Shown here in pieces: positions 53,438-63,667 of a stretch of 64,000 bases of DNA. Made by a program: the position numbers and the translations under genes. Source of the stretch: Candidatus Venteria ishoeyi (GTDB lineage: Bacteria; Pseudomonadota; Gammaproteobacteria; Beggiatoales; Beggiatoaceae); NCBI RefSeq assembly GCF_030378065.1, contig NZ_JAUCGJ010000014.1:23708-87707 (forward strand). Reading direction: 5' to 3'. The notes under the pieces were generated by a model. That model was not told the origin of the DNA, searched no databases, and was given only the letters and a program-made list of their open reading frames with translations. The first letter of the stretch is position 1. Each line of letters starts with the position of its first letter.

Positions 53438-53743
53438 CTAGCCCTTCATACTGTTTATATCTTCGACATTAATCGTGTGTTTGTTACGGAACAAGACCAC
53501 CAGAATTGCCAAACCAATTGCCGCCTCAGCAGCCGCAACCGTGAGAATAAAGAATACAAAAACCTGCCCGGCAATATCTCCGCTGAAGTGGGAAAAGGCA
53601 ATAAAGTTCATATTAACGGCCAGCAACATCAGCTCTATGCACATTAACAGGATAATAATATTTTTCCGGTTCAGAAAAATACCGGCAATACTGAGACAAA
53701 ACAGTACTGCGCCAACGATTAAGAAATCAGATAAGGCAAGCAT
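53438..53743 (-). CDS. nuoK: NADH-quinone oxidoreductase subunit K
   Basis: This 101-residue, three-helix protein has the Glu pair typical of NuoK ([19 protein letters not shown] and [19 protein letters not shown]). It forms part of the proton path in complex I. It starts 11 bases after nuoJ. Confidence 0.97.
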   Translation of the reverse strand: MLALSDFLIVGAVLFCLSIAGIFLNRKNIIILLMCIELMLLAVNMNFIAFSHFSGDIAGQVFVFFILTVAAAEAAIGLAILVVLFRNKHTINVEDINSMKG

Positions 53744-53754
53744 GATAAATCCTT

Positions 53755-54354
53755 TTATTGCGCTTTTTCAGCAGGCATTTTCAACACTTTAAGGCGGTCA
53801 TGAGCAGATACTTCAACCTGACGCGCAGGATCCTGGTATTTATTTTGACGTTTAGAGCGCATCGTCAAAGCAATTGCAGCCACCATCGCCACTAATAAAA
53901 TAACTGCGGCAATTTCAAAAGCATATAAATATTCAGTATATAACACGCGACCTAAAGCCACGGTATTGGGTACAGTGGATGCTGTATCGGGAACCTGGAA
54001 TTTATCCAGACCAAAATAATTAGGGCCAACCAGCAGCAGCATTTCTATTAAAATCAATGAACCGACCAAAGCGCCAACCGGGAAATAACGTGCAAAACCT
54101 TCTCTTAATACAGTCAGATTAATATCCAGCATCATGACCACGAATAAAAACAGCACCATAACTGCACCGACATACACCAGCACCAGGGTCATTGCCAGAA
54201 ATTCAGCTTCCAGTAATAACCAAATGGCTGCTGAAGAAAAAAAACTTAATACCAGAAACATGGCAGCATGAACCGGATTTTTCACCGTAATAACACGCGT
54301 TCCTGCAAAAATCAGAATCCCTGCAAAGAGATAAAAAATCAGTTTAATCATCAA
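53755..54354 (-). CDS. nuoJ: NADH-quinone oxidoreductase subunit J
   Basis: This 199-residue protein has five membrane segments and the NuoJ pattern ([51 protein letters not shown]). It joins the membrane arm near the quinone site. It begins 108 bases after the MORN-repeat gene ends, a gap with no feature seen except AT-rich DNA. Confidence 0.96.
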   Translation of the reverse strand: MMIKLIFYLFAGILIFAGTRVITVKNPVHAAMFLVLSFFSSAAIWLLLEAEFLAMTLVLVYVGAVMVLFLFVVMMLDINLTVLREGFARYFPVGALVGSLILIEMLLLVGPNYFGLDKFQVPDTASTVPNTVALGRVLYTEYLYAFEIAAVILLVAMVAAIALTMRSKRQNKYQDPARQVEVSAHDRLKVLKMPAEKAQ

Positions 54355-54462
54355 ATTATTCCGTTATAAAACACATATTCTGTAAAAATCTAAATAGCGT
54401 GAGATTTTGCTGGCTTTCAGTGCTGTAAGCGCTGAATGAAGTCTAAATCGAACTCAGATGAT

Positions 54463-55113
54463 TTACTTGCGCACCCGTTTTACCAGCTTGTCATTTTTAT
54501 AATAACGCTTGGCCTGGAGTTTACCTTTTTTATTATATTCTTTGGAAACACCATCTATTTTTCCATCACTAAATTCATGCACCAGATATTTTTCTCCGGT
54601 CGAATAAAAAATTGTTGCAGCAATTGGTACACCATTTTTAAATGTCCAATCACCCTGTACCCGACCATTTCTGAAATAACCTTTAGCGCTGCCATTTTTT
54701 TTGCCACCGATATAAGTACGTTCTGCTTTGAGTTTACCGTCAGGAGCATATTCTTTTTCCATACCTTCCTGAATACCACCAACCAGATGGCGTTCGCGGA
54801 ATAGTTTGCCACTGGAATGGAACTCACGCACGACTTCATGCTTTTTATTTCTTTTATAGGTAAATTCGTATTCGATCTGACCATCTTGACGATAGCGTTT
54901 TTCAGCCGTTAATTTACCTTTTTCATAAAAAAACTCAGTTTTTAAGTTATTGTTTTCATGAAATTCTTTGCTGACACCATGACGCCTGTTACCATCGTAG
55001 TTATAGATAAAATGTACTGCACCCGATGGATATTTTTTAATCTCTTCTTTTGCTAATACAGCCTGCAAGGGCAATAATAACAAAATGGAGAATAATACGT
55101 GTTGATAGCGCAT
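54463..55113 (-). CDS. MORN-repeat protein inserted between nuoI and nuoJ
   Basis: This 216-residue protein has a signal peptide (VLFSILLLLPLQAVLA-KE) followed by about seven MORN-like repeats of about 22 residues (GVSKEFHENNNLKTEFFYEKGKL, GRVQGDWTFKNGVP, GKIDGVSKEYNKKGKLQAKRYYKNDKL). It belongs to the group databases often label YwqK-type antitoxin, but that name does not prove such a role. MORN repeats bind lipids or proteins. It is on the nuo strand between nuoI and nuoJ, so it is probably co-transcribed. It may help complex I assembly or be an unrelated insertion. Confidence 0.78.
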   Translation of the reverse strand: MRYQHVLFSILLLLPLQAVLAKEEIKKYPSGAVHFIYNYDGNRRHGVSKEFHENNNLKTEFFYEKGKLTAEKRYRQDGQIEYEFTYKRNKKHEVVREFHSSGKLFRERHLVGGIQEGMEKEYAPDGKLKAERTYIGGKKNGSAKGYFRNGRVQGDWTFKNGVPIAATIFYSTGEKYLVHEFSDGKIDGVSKEYNKKGKLQAKRYYKNDKLVKRVRK

Positions 55114-55134
55114 ACATAGTCTCTCATAAGTATT

Positions 55135-55620
55135 CTAACGATAAGGCGCATCTTGCGCCCGGTCCGCAGCTATCTGAGGTTCAAGCTCATCACCAATCGC
55201 CAATAACTTGTCTTTGGTTAAGAGCAAATCACCTTTAACTGCGCCGTGATATTCAAATTTTCGGGTTTCAACAATGGCATCGACTGGACAGGCTTCTTCA
55301 CAAAAACCACAAAATATACATTTATATAAATCAACATCATAGCGCGTCGTGCGCCGACTGCCATCATCACGCGGCTCCGCTTCAATGGTAATTGCCAATG
55401 CCGGACAAACTGCTTCACAGAGTTTACAGGCAATGCAACGCTCTTCGCCATCAGAGTAACGACGCAATGCATGATGACCACGAAATCGCGGTGACATTGG
55501 CGTTTTTTCTTCAGGATATTGTACGGTTATTTTCGGTCTGAAAAGATAACGCCATGTGACACTCATGCCCTTAAACAATTCATGCAGGGAGAGGCTTTTA
55601 AGATAATTAAAAATGGCCAT
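55135..55620 (-). CDS. nuoI: NADH-quinone oxidoreductase subunit I
   Basis: This 161-residue protein has two 4Fe-4S ferredoxin motifs, [16 protein letters not shown] and [16 protein letters not shown] (clusters N6a and N6b), after an amphipathic N-terminus ([24 protein letters not shown]). It passes electrons along the peripheral arm to NuoB. It lies 3 bases after nuoH and 21 before the MORN gene. Confidence 0.97.
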   Translation of the reverse strand: MAIFNYLKSLSLHELFKGMSVTWRYLFRPKITVQYPEEKTPMSPRFRGHHALRRYSDGEERCIACKLCEAVCPALAITIEAEPRDDGSRRTTRYDVDLYKCIFCGFCEEACPVDAIVETRKFEYHGAVKGDLLLTKDKLLAIGDELEPQIAADRAQDAPYR

Positions 55621-55623
55621 CTG

Positions 55624-56736
55624 TCATACTCCAGCAGTAGAAAACCAAGGGGGTAATTCTACTAAAATAAGGATACCCAGCACTAAAATCCAGACAATTG
55701 TCAAAGGAATAAACACTTTCCAGCCCAATCTCATAATCTGGTCATAACGATAACGTGGAAATGTTGCCCTCAGCCACAAAAACAGGAATAGGAAGATACT
55801 GGTTTTCATCAAGAACCAGGCAATCCCCGGTACCCAGGCAAAAGCAGTTTCCAACATTGTACCCTGAAAAGGGGATAACCAGCCACCCAGAAACAACAGT
55901 GCAGTTAAAGCAGCTATCAGAATCATATTCAGATATTCTGCCAGGAAAAATACCGCAAACAACATGCCTGAATATTCTACATGGAAACCGGCGACAATTT
56001 CCGACTCACCTTCGGCAACATCAAAAGGTGCGCGATTGGTTTCAGCCAGGCCAGAAATAAAATAAATCAGAAATAAGGGTAATAAGGGCAACCAATACCA
56101 GTTTAGAAAACCATAGTCACCGCGTTGAGCATTGACAATATCACTCAGGTTCAAACTGCCTGCTGCCATCAATACGCCAACCAGGGCAAAACCCATCGCA
56201 ATTTCATACGCAACAATTTGTGCGGCAGAGCGCATGGCACCGAGAAATGCGTATTTGGAGTTGGAGGCCCAACCCGCGAGAATAACGCCATAAACGCCCA
56301 TGGAAGTCATTGCCAGAATATACAGCAAACCGGCATTAATATCGGCAAACACCCACTTATCATCAAAAGGAATGACAGCCCAGGCAGCCAAGGCAGGTGC
56401 CATCGTTAAAGCAGGCGCGGCAACAAATAAAAAGCGGTTAGCGGTGCTGGGGAAAATAATTTCCTTAAACATCAGCTTGACGGCATCGGCGATAGGCTGC
56501 AACCAACCGCGTGGCCCAACGCGGTTAGGGCCGATGCGCACCTGTATATAACCGATGATTTTGCGCTCGGCATAAGTTAAATAAGCAACGCCCAGCAATA
56601 AACCGGCAACGGTGATAACCAGTAAGGGTATGGTTATGATAGGTAACTGCCATAATACGAGAATTACGCCAGCCAGCAGAAAAAACAATAAACCAGCAAT
56701 AATACCAATCGGTTTAAAGGGCATTGAAATCTTCAT
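55624..56736 (-). CDS. nuoH: NADH-quinone oxidoreductase subunit H
   Basis: This 370-residue protein has eight or nine membrane segments, with [67 protein letters not shown] and [20 protein letters not shown]. It forms the quinone chamber where electrons leave complex I. nuoG ends immediately before its start. Confidence 0.97.
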   Translation of the reverse strand: MKISMPFKPIGIIAGLLFFLLAGVILVLWQLPIITIPLLVITVAGLLLGVAYLTYAERKIIGYIQVRIGPNRVGPRGWLQPIADAVKLMFKEIIFPSTANRFLFVAAPALTMAPALAAWAVIPFDDKWVFADINAGLLYILAMTSMGVYGVILAGWASNSKYAFLGAMRSAAQIVAYEIAMGFALVGVLMAAGSLNLSDIVNAQRGDYGFLNWYWLPLLPLFLIYFISGLAETNRAPFDVAEGESEIVAGFHVEYSGMLFAVFFLAEYLNMILIAALTALLFLGGWLSPFQGTMLETAFAWVPGIAWFLMKTSIFLFLFLWLRATFPRYRYDQIMRLGWKVFIPLTIVWILVLGILILVELPPWFSTAGV

Positions 56737-59139
56737 TTAAAGCACCTTAATCTGAATTGCGCCATACCAATCCGCCAGTGTCGAGGTCTCTGATTGTCCC
56801 CCGTACAATAGCACACACCCTGGGCTGACTCTTGAGTCCAATACCGCATTAAGTTCTGCCTGTCGGCCATTTTGTTCCAGTAACACAGATTGCCCATCCT
56901 GGATATTCAGCTTTTCAGCATCATCCGGGTGTAAATGTGCACCGCTGGCTTGTTTGCCATCAGTCGTTTTTTGTAATACCGTAGCGCGACGCACCATGGC
57001 ATCCGTGGCATACATGCCCATTTCTGTTAAGCGCTGCAAACCATTGTTGTTCGCACTTGGCAGTGCCTCAGGTAGCGACCAGGCATTTTCCTGATCCGGT
57101 ACAATATTTTCCAGCATTTGACTGCGCATCTCGCTGGCAATTTGATCCGAAGCGGTATACTCAAAGCCTTCAAGATACAACAAATTAGCCAGTACACGCA
57201 ATATTTTCCAGCCGGGACGTGCTTCACCTGCGGGAGAAACCGCGCCTGCAAAAGACTGCCAAATCCCTGCGGCATTCACAAAAGTCCCTGAAGTTTCTGC
57301 AAACAAGGCCTTTGGTAATAAAACGTCGGCATATTCTTGCATGGTTTCAGTTTTAAATGCACTCAGAGAAACCACAAAATCGGCTTGCTTTAAGGTTTCA
57401 AGCGACTGGGTACCATTCCAGCTATCCAGTTCAGGCTCTAAATCAAGTAATAAATAAGCATTGAGGGGATTGCTTAACATGCTGTTTGCATTTTCCCCTG
57501 CCTGAGTGACAACTGTTCCACCGACACCACGATGCGGCAGGACGCCAGCTAACCAGGCTCCGGCACTGTTGCCAGCTTCACTTAAATAGCCTAATTTAGC
57601 CCCGCTTAGTTTTGCAATCAGACCGGAGAGTCCGCGTAAGATGGCAAAATCCGGCTGAGAAAAGGCAAGCTGGCCTAATAATAAGCTTGCATTTTCTGCT
57701 GTCAGTAAGGATTTTGCAATATTTTGCTGCGTTTCACTGGGACTGACATTTGCCAGTAATTTTTCAGCATCTGCATCAGTTGCGGTTTTGCTTTCATTGC
57801 TTAATGCTTTAGCAATACCTGCCAGGGCTTCCACCATCTGGCTGGGCGCTGTAATAATTTTTTCAGCAATCGGCAGATTAAAATCATAATCAACGGGATT
57901 GAGCAACATCACATCGGCAGCAATCGATTCATCAATCTGCCCGACCCGATTATAAGCAGCCTTGCGTAAACGCTGATTTAATAAAGGTTGCTCTTTGCGC
58001 AGATTGGAGCCAATGACTAAAACACTGTCACAATCTTCTAAAGCTGCAATTGATTGTCCCAAACGCGGGAACAAGGGGGCCATATCCTGATCGCTGAAAT
58101 CAATCTGGCGCAAGCGGTGATCAATGTTATCACTGCCCATGCCACGCAGCATTTTCTGGAACAGGTAAAGCTCTTCCAGGGTTGCCGTGGGGGAAGCTAA
58201 ACCACCCAGGGTTTTGTTTTGATCGTTAATGACCGCTTTCAGACCCGCCACAACAAATTTTAACGCACTTTCCCAATCTGTTTCCTGCCACTGACCTTCT
58301 TTTTTGATCATAGGACGGGTTAAACGATCTTCAGCTTGCAATGCACTATAACTGAAACGATCTTTATCTGATAACCAGACTTCATTAACCGCTTCATTTT
58401 CTTTAGGCACGACGCGGAAAACTTTATTATTACGAATATGGAAATAAAGATTGGAACCCACAATATCATGTGGCGCGATGCCAGCGCGTTGCTGCATTTC
58501 CCAGGCTCGCGCCTGAAACCGTGAGGGCTTGGCAGTGAGCGCGCCTACCGGGCAAACATCAACCATGTTGCCGGAAAGTTCTGAGTCGATGGTTTTTTCT
58601 ATATAAGGGCCAACCAGCGTGTGTTCGCCGCGTCCGGTTGCGCCCATTTCCGGCATACCGGCAATTTCCCGGCTGAAACGCACACAACGGGTACAGTGAA
58701 TGCAACGGGTCATCTCAGTTGCAATCAATGGCCCCAGGTTTTTATCCATCACCACGCGCTTTTCTTCTGCAAAGCGTGATACATCGCTACCATAAGCCAT
58801 GGCAACGTCTTGTAATTCGCATTCACCGCCTTGATCGCAAACTGGGCAGTCCAGCGGATGATTGATCAGCAGAAATTCCATGACTGATTTCTGTGCGGCT
58901 TTGGCCTTATCGGATTGGGTGTGTACCACCATGCCATCCATGATCGGCGTTGCACAGGCAGGCAGGGGCTTGGGCGCTTTTTCCACATCGACCAGACACA
59001 TACGGCAATTAGCCGAGATTGACAGTTTTTTGTGGTAGCAAAAACGAGGAATCTCAATACCATTGTCATCTGCCACGTCGATCAGCATTTGACCTGACTC
59101 TACCTGGTATTCCTTTCCGTCAATTGTGATCGTTGCCAT
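56737..59139 (-). CDS. nuoG: NADH-quinone oxidoreductase subunit G
   Basis: The protein has 800 residues from the ATG at 59139; a TTG one codon earlier is unlikely. The 2Fe-2S site uses RFCYHKKLSISANCRMCLVDV and ACATP; the His-ligated cluster is in HPLDCPVCDQGGECELQD; further 4Fe-4S ligands are CIHCTRCVRF and VDVCPVGAL. A molybdopterin-like domain follows from residue 215 but binds no cofactor in this family. It carries most of the iron-sulphur chain of the peripheral arm. It is 21 bases after nuoF. Confidence 0.96.
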   Translation of the reverse strand: MATITIDGKEYQVESGQMLIDVADDNGIEIPRFCYHKKLSISANCRMCLVDVEKAPKPLPACATPIMDGMVVHTQSDKAKAAQKSVMEFLLINHPLDCPVCDQGGECELQDVAMAYGSDVSRFAEEKRVVMDKNLGPLIATEMTRCIHCTRCVRFSREIAGMPEMGATGRGEHTLVGPYIEKTIDSELSGNMVDVCPVGALTAKPSRFQARAWEMQQRAGIAPHDIVGSNLYFHIRNNKVFRVVPKENEAVNEVWLSDKDRFSYSALQAEDRLTRPMIKKEGQWQETDWESALKFVVAGLKAVINDQNKTLGGLASPTATLEELYLFQKMLRGMGSDNIDHRLRQIDFSDQDMAPLFPRLGQSIAALEDCDSVLVIGSNLRKEQPLLNQRLRKAAYNRVGQIDESIAADVMLLNPVDYDFNLPIAEKIITAPSQMVEALAGIAKALSNESKTATDADAEKLLANVSPSETQQNIAKSLLTAENASLLLGQLAFSQPDFAILRGLSGLIAKLSGAKLGYLSEAGNSAGAWLAGVLPHRGVGGTVVTQAGENANSMLSNPLNAYLLLDLEPELDSWNGTQSLETLKQADFVVSLSAFKTETMQEYADVLLPKALFAETSGTFVNAAGIWQSFAGAVSPAGEARPGWKILRVLANLLYLEGFEYTASDQIASEMRSQMLENIVPDQENAWSLPEALPSANNNGLQRLTEMGMYATDAMVRRATVLQKTTDGKQASGAHLHPDDAEKLNIQDGQSVLLEQNGRQAELNAVLDSRVSPGCVLLYGGQSETSTLADWYGAIQIKVL

Positions 59140-59160
59140 CAAATTTTCTCTTAAAAAATA

Positions 59161-60459
59161 CTATTGACCGTTGACCTGGCTTTTACCATGCTCAATCATA
59201 TACTCAAACTCACCACGATAATGCTTGAGGAAACTAACTATCGGCATTGCCGCAGCATCACCTAACGCGCAAATCGTTCGCCCCATAATTTTATCGGCTA
59301 CATCATCGAGTAAATCAAGATCTGCCATCTTGCCTTCCCCGTGTAAGATGCGATGCAAGACTCTGGATAACCAGCCAGTGCCTTCACGACACGGCGTGCA
59401 TTGACCGCAGGACTCTTCATAATAAAAATGCGCAACACGGGCTAACACTTTAACCATACAAGTGGTTTCGTCCATAACAATCACGGAACCTGCGCCCAGC
59501 ATGGAACCCACTTCAGTGATACCGTCATAATCCATCGTGGCATTCAGCATAACATCGCCCGGTACCACAGGGGTTGAAGAGCCACCTGGAATCACCGCTT
59601 TCAGCGTATGACCATCGCGCACGCCACCTGCCATTTCCAGTAATTGAGAAAAAGGCGTACCCATTGGTACTTCATAATTACCGGGTTTATTGACATGACC
59701 GGAAACTGCAAATAACTTGGATCCCCCATTATTGGGTTTGCCCAAATTCAAAAACCATTCTCCGCCATTGGCTAAAATAGAAGGGACTGAAGATAAGGTT
59801 TCTGTATTATTAATCGTTGTGGGTTTGCCATAAAGTCCGAAAGCGGCGGGAAATGGCGGCTTAAATCGTGGCTGGCCTTTTTTGCCCTCTATGGACTCCA
59901 GCAAAGCGGTTTCTTCACCGCAGATATAAGCACCCGCGCCACAATGGGTGTATAAATCAAAATCAACGCCGCTGCCTAAAATATCCTTGCCCAGCAAACC
60001 CGCTTCATAGGCTTCAGCCAGTGCCGCTTCAAAGCGATCAAATGGCTCATAAAATTCACCACGGATATAGTTATAACCCACAGTTGCGCCAATGGTATAA
60101 CCCGCGATAATCATGCCTTCAATCAAGGCATGAGGATTATAGCGCAGAATATCGCGATCTTTAAAAGTACCCGGCTCGCCTTCATCGGAATTACAGATAA
60201 TATATTTCTGTATACCTGCCATTTTTTTTGCGCTGGCTTCATCCCGTGGCAACATAAAACTCCACTTAAAGCCTGTTGGGAAGCCTGCACCACCACGACC
60301 ACGCAAGGCTGAAGTTTTTAATTCTTCAATAATTTCAGTCGCTGGTGTTTTTTCTTTTAAAATTTTGCGTAAAACTTCATAACCACCTGCACTTTCATAG
60401 GTTTTCAGCGTCCAGGGTTGATCCAGATGCATAGTGCGGAAACAGACTTCATTTGCCAT
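59161..60459 (-). CDS. nuoF: NADH-quinone oxidoreductase subunit F
   Basis: This 432-residue protein binds NADH and FMN ([50 protein letters not shown]). The N3 4Fe-4S cluster is bound by [15 protein letters not shown] plus a later Cys in [10 protein letters not shown]. It oxidises NADH and passes electrons to NuoG. In most operons nuoE lies directly upstream; here a nuclease-like gene (60525-61121) is between them. Confidence 0.97.
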   Translation of the reverse strand: MANEVCFRTMHLDQPWTLKTYESAGGYEVLRKILKEKTPATEIIEELKTSALRGRGGAGFPTGFKWSFMLPRDEASAKKMAGIQKYIICNSDEGEPGTFKDRDILRYNPHALIEGMIIAGYTIGATVGYNYIRGEFYEPFDRFEAALAEAYEAGLLGKDILGSGVDFDLYTHCGAGAYICGEETALLESIEGKKGQPRFKPPFPAAFGLYGKPTTINNTETLSSVPSILANGGEWFLNLGKPNNGGSKLFAVSGHVNKPGNYEVPMGTPFSQLLEMAGGVRDGHTLKAVIPGGSSTPVVPGDVMLNATMDYDGITEVGSMLGAGSVIVMDETTCMVKVLARVAHFYYEESCGQCTPCREGTGWLSRVLHRILHGEGKMADLDLLDDVADKIMGRTICALGDAAAMPIVSFLKHYRGEFEYMIEHGKSQVNGQ

Positions 60460-60524
60460 CGCTATTTACTCTTAAATTAATCTTCATAGTAAGCACATCA
60501 ACACCTATTCTTGTCGCTATTAAA

Positions 60525-61121
60525 CTAGGAAAGTTTTGAAACTTTATCAAATACCCAATTCAAGCTATTAAATGTTTTTTGTAAATTATCAGTTGCGGAA
60601 ACTGATACAGGGTCTACTGTGAAAACATTATTTTCCAATTTTCCAAATTCCCACATTTTCCCTGTTGTCACAATACCATAACAGGAATCTGCACCTGACA
60701 GGGAAGATGCAACCATTTCTGCAAGCGCTTGCGCCCATCCCTCATCAAAATTATCCCGTTTGGCTTCTATAATGCAAAGTGAAGGCTTTGCCATACCGCC
60801 ATATTTTGTTCTTGGTGCAATTAAATAATCAGGCTCGCCAATCAGTCCTTGTTGTTCATCAATATTATAAGCAACATGAGACCAAACTTTAAGTTGCGTA
60901 TAATTTTCAGCAACAGCATTAAGGATTGGACTGATAACTCGCTCACAAATTGCAACTTCATTAATAAAGCTCATGCCGTCGTTTATACTGTTTGCAATCA
61001 GAGTGTATAAAGCTATCGATATGTTGGCTTCCTTTTGCTTAATAAAGGTAGATTTATCAGCAACCTGAATATCAAACTTGCTGGCAACCTCGACAACGGT
61101 TTTAAAATTACTATAAGCCAT
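60525..61121 (-). CDS. Putative PD-(D/E)XK nuclease-fold protein inserted between nuoE and nuoF
   Basis: This 198-residue protein is not related to complex I. It shows a possible restriction-endonuclease-like site: Glu60, then Asp98 in GEPDYLIAP and Glu119-Ala-Lys121 in CIIEAKRDNF, fitting PD-x20-(D/E)xK. The last 50 residues (GIVTTGKMWEFGKLEN) recall proteins linked to type I restriction or DUF-type nucleases. No signal or membrane segment is seen. It lies on the nuo strand with 65- and 39-base gaps, probably co-transcribed. No partner methylase is in view, so its target is unknown. Confidence 0.65.
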   Translation of the reverse strand: MAYSNFKTVVEVASKFDIQVADKSTFIKQKEANISIALYTLIANSINDGMSFINEVAICERVISPILNAVAENYTQLKVWSHVAYNIDEQQGLIGEPDYLIAPRTKYGGMAKPSLCIIEAKRDNFDEGWAQALAEMVASSLSGADSCYGIVTTGKMWEFGKLENNVFTVDPVSVSATDNLQKTFNSLNWVFDKVSKLS

Positions 61122-61160
61122 TGTTACGCTTGCACCTAAATCTATTGCTAAAAATATCGA

Positions 61161-61655
61161 TTAATTTAGCTTGCCAATAATCTCATCAACTTTTTCAGTG
61201 GTGAGATTTTCATAATATTCTCGCCCAATCGCAAACATAGGCGCGCCACCACAAGCCCCCAGACACTCAACTTCTTTTAAGGTAAATTTATTATCTGAGG
61301 TGGTTTCACCCATTTTAACGCCCAGCTTGTTTTCAAGATGGGACACAATCTCATCAGAACCGCACAACATGCAGGAAACATTGGTGCAAACACAGATTTT
61401 ATGCTGCCCAACAGGTTTATGCTCATACATGGAATAGAAGCTGGCGACTTCATAAACAGCAATGGCTGGTATATCCAGATAATCAGCCACCGCATCCATT
61501 AATTCTGTTGTCAGCCAACCGCCGTTTGCATCTTGCACAATCGTCAGGGCAGGCATCACCGCAGACTGCTGACGCTCAGCCGGATATTTTTTTATCCAGT
61601 GATCGATTTCTGCACAAATATCTGAAGATAATAGAGCTGATTTGCTTTCTGACAT
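61161..61655 (-). CDS. nuoE: NADH-quinone oxidoreductase subunit E
   Basis: This 164-residue protein carries the 2Fe-2S cluster N1a in CTNVSCMLCGSDEI and CLGACGGAPMF. It works with NuoF in the NADH-oxidising module. It follows nuoD by 30 bases. Length and motifs are normal. Confidence 0.97.
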   Translation of the reverse strand: MSESKSALLSSDICAEIDHWIKKYPAERQQSAVMPALTIVQDANGGWLTTELMDAVADYLDIPAIAVYEVASFYSMYEHKPVGQHKICVCTNVSCMLCGSDEIVSHLENKLGVKMGETTSDNKFTLKEVECLGACGGAPMFAIGREYYENLTTEKVDEIIGKLN

Positions 61656-61685
61656 TATAATAAAATCTTTGAGTTTTCAGGGGTA

Positions 61686-62939
61686 TCAGCGATCAATTTC
61701 GCCAAATACAATATCCTGCGTACCAATAATTGCAACCACATCGGCTAACATATGCCCTTTTGCCATCTCATTCATAGAGGCAAGGTGAGCAAAGCCCGGC
61801 GCACGAATTTTCAGGCGGTAAGGTTTGTTTGCGCCATCGGATACCAGATAAATACCAAACTCGCCTTTAGGATGCTCTACGGCGGCATAGGTCTCTCCCG
61901 CCGGGACGCAATAGCCTTCGCTAAACAGCTTAAAGTGATGGATTAAAGATTCCATGTCACCTTTCATATCCTGGCGTTTAGGCGGGGCGACTTTATGATC
62001 ATCTAACATCACCGGGCCATGATTGTTACGCAACCAATCAACACATTGTTTAATAATCCGGTTGGACTGGCGCATTTCTTCCACGCGCACCAGATAACGA
62101 TCATAACAATCGCCGTTAGTACCCACGGGAATATCAAAATCCAGATCCGCATACACTTCGTAAGGTTGTTTTTTACGTAAATCCCATGCTACGCCGGAGC
62201 CACGTAACATCGGCCCGGAAAAACCCATCTGCTGCGCGCGCTCAGGAGAAACCACGCCGATATCCACCGTACGCTGCTTCCAGATACGGTTCTCGGTAAG
62301 CAGGGTTTCGTACTCATCCACATAACCGGGAAAGCGCTGAGTAAAATCTTCAATGAAGTCCAGCATGGAACCCTGACGGTTCTCATTCAGGCGTGAAACT
62401 TCTTTGGCATTATGCCATTTTGAGGTCTGATACTGCGGCATTTGATCGGGTAAATCGCGATATACGCCGCCTGGACGGTAATAAGCCGCGTGCATTCTGG
62501 CACCGGAAACCGCCTCATAACAATCCATCAAATCTTCACGTTCACGAAACGCATACAGAAAGATGGTCATGGCACCCACATCAAGTCCGTGAGTGCCTAT
62601 CCACATCAAGTGATTCAGGATGCGGGTAATTTCGTCAAACATAACCCGGATGTATTGCGCGCGTTTGGGTGCTTGCACACCCAGCATATTTTCAATCGCC
62701 ATCACATAGGCATGTTCATTACACATCATCGACACATAATCGAGTCGATCCATGTAAGGTACACTCTGATTAAACGACTTATATTCTGCCAGCTTTTCAG
62801 TGCCACGGTGTAACAGCCCAATATGGGGATCAGCGCGTTCAATCACCTCGCCATCCATTTCCAGCACCAGACGTAGTACACCATGTGCGGCAGGGTGCTG
62901 AGGACCAAAGTTCAGCGTATAATTGCGAATTTCAGACAT
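61686..62939 (-). CDS. nuoD: NADH-quinone oxidoreductase subunit D
   Basis: The protein has 417 residues, normal for an unfused NuoD. Motifs include [64 protein letters not shown] and [28 protein letters not shown]. It forms the quinone-binding site with NuoB. It is separate from nuoC, unlike the fused nuoCD of E. coli. Confidence 0.97.
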   Translation of the reverse strand: MSEIRNYTLNFGPQHPAAHGVLRLVLEMDGEVIERADPHIGLLHRGTEKLAEYKSFNQSVPYMDRLDYVSMMCNEHAYVMAIENMLGVQAPKRAQYIRVMFDEITRILNHLMWIGTHGLDVGAMTIFLYAFREREDLMDCYEAVSGARMHAAYYRPGGVYRDLPDQMPQYQTSKWHNAKEVSRLNENRQGSMLDFIEDFTQRFPGYVDEYETLLTENRIWKQRTVDIGVVSPERAQQMGFSGPMLRGSGVAWDLRKKQPYEVYADLDFDIPVGTNGDCYDRYLVRVEEMRQSNRIIKQCVDWLRNNHGPVMLDDHKVAPPKRQDMKGDMESLIHHFKLFSEGYCVPAGETYAAVEHPKGEFGIYLVSDGANKPYRLKIRAPGFAHLASMNEMAKGHMLADVVAIIGTQDIVFGEIDR

Positions 62940-62980
62940 AATAATTATTTCGTCTCTGCAATAGCTTCAGAATTATCGCT

Positions 62981-63631
62981 CTAGTGAGCAGGTTGCGGGC
63001 GGATAACACGCGCGGTATTCACCCGCATCTCAATACTGACCGGTTCATAAATAACCCGGTTCTGCTCAGGATCATAACGCATTTCCACCTCACCAATAAG
63101 CGGGAAATCTTTGCGGAAGGGATGACCAATAAAGCCATAATCCGTCAAAATACGTCGCAAATCAGGGTGACCTTCAAATAAAATGCCGTACATATCAAAG
63201 GCTTCGCGTTCATACCAGTCAGCCGCAATCCAGATATCACGCACTGAGGCCACACATGGTGGCTCACTCTGCGCATAAGCCCGTAAGCGTAAACGCTGAT
63301 TTTTTTCCAGTGACAGTAAATGATAAACCACTGCAAAACGTTGCCGACTATCGCTTGCTTCCTGAGCAATACCTTTACTGACCGCGCGGCTGAAACCACT
63401 ACTGCTGCGTTCAGTTTCCCAGTCAGCCTGACCATATTCCATATAATCAATGCCACACAAGTCCATCAATTGGCCAAAACCAAACTCATCGCGCAACGCC
63501 AGTGCAACATCTAACAGCGCATCACTTTGAACTTCCAGGGTGATTTCACCCAAATCCAGGTTGCTACTTAGCAATTGCTTGGCAAAACGAGACTCTAAGG
63601 CATCCAGCAAAGTTTGATTTTTATCGGACAT
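62981..63631 (-). CDS. nuoC: NADH-quinone oxidoreductase subunit C
   Basis: This 216-residue protein has the NuoC pattern (MDLCGIDYMEYGQ, VYHLLSLEKNQRLRLRAYA, WYEREAFDMYGILFEGHPDLRRILTDYGFIGHPFRKDFPLIGEVEMRYD). It has no cofactor and supports assembly of the peripheral arm. It lies 36 bases after nuoB. Confidence 0.96.
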   Translation of the reverse strand: MSDKNQTLLDALESRFAKQLLSSNLDLGEITLEVQSDALLDVALALRDEFGFGQLMDLCGIDYMEYGQADWETERSSSGFSRAVSKGIAQEASDSRQRFAVVYHLLSLEKNQRLRLRAYAQSEPPCVASVRDIWIAADWYEREAFDMYGILFEGHPDLRRILTDYGFIGHPFRKDFPLIGEVEMRYDPEQNRVIYEPVSIEMRVNTARVIRPQPAH

Positions 63632-63667
63632 AACGGCAATTCAACTCAATGACATTTAGATTGCGTA

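Noticed and set aside
54463-55113. Functional antitoxin (YwqK type)
   Set aside because: The label comes from databases for MORN proteins; no toxin partner is present.
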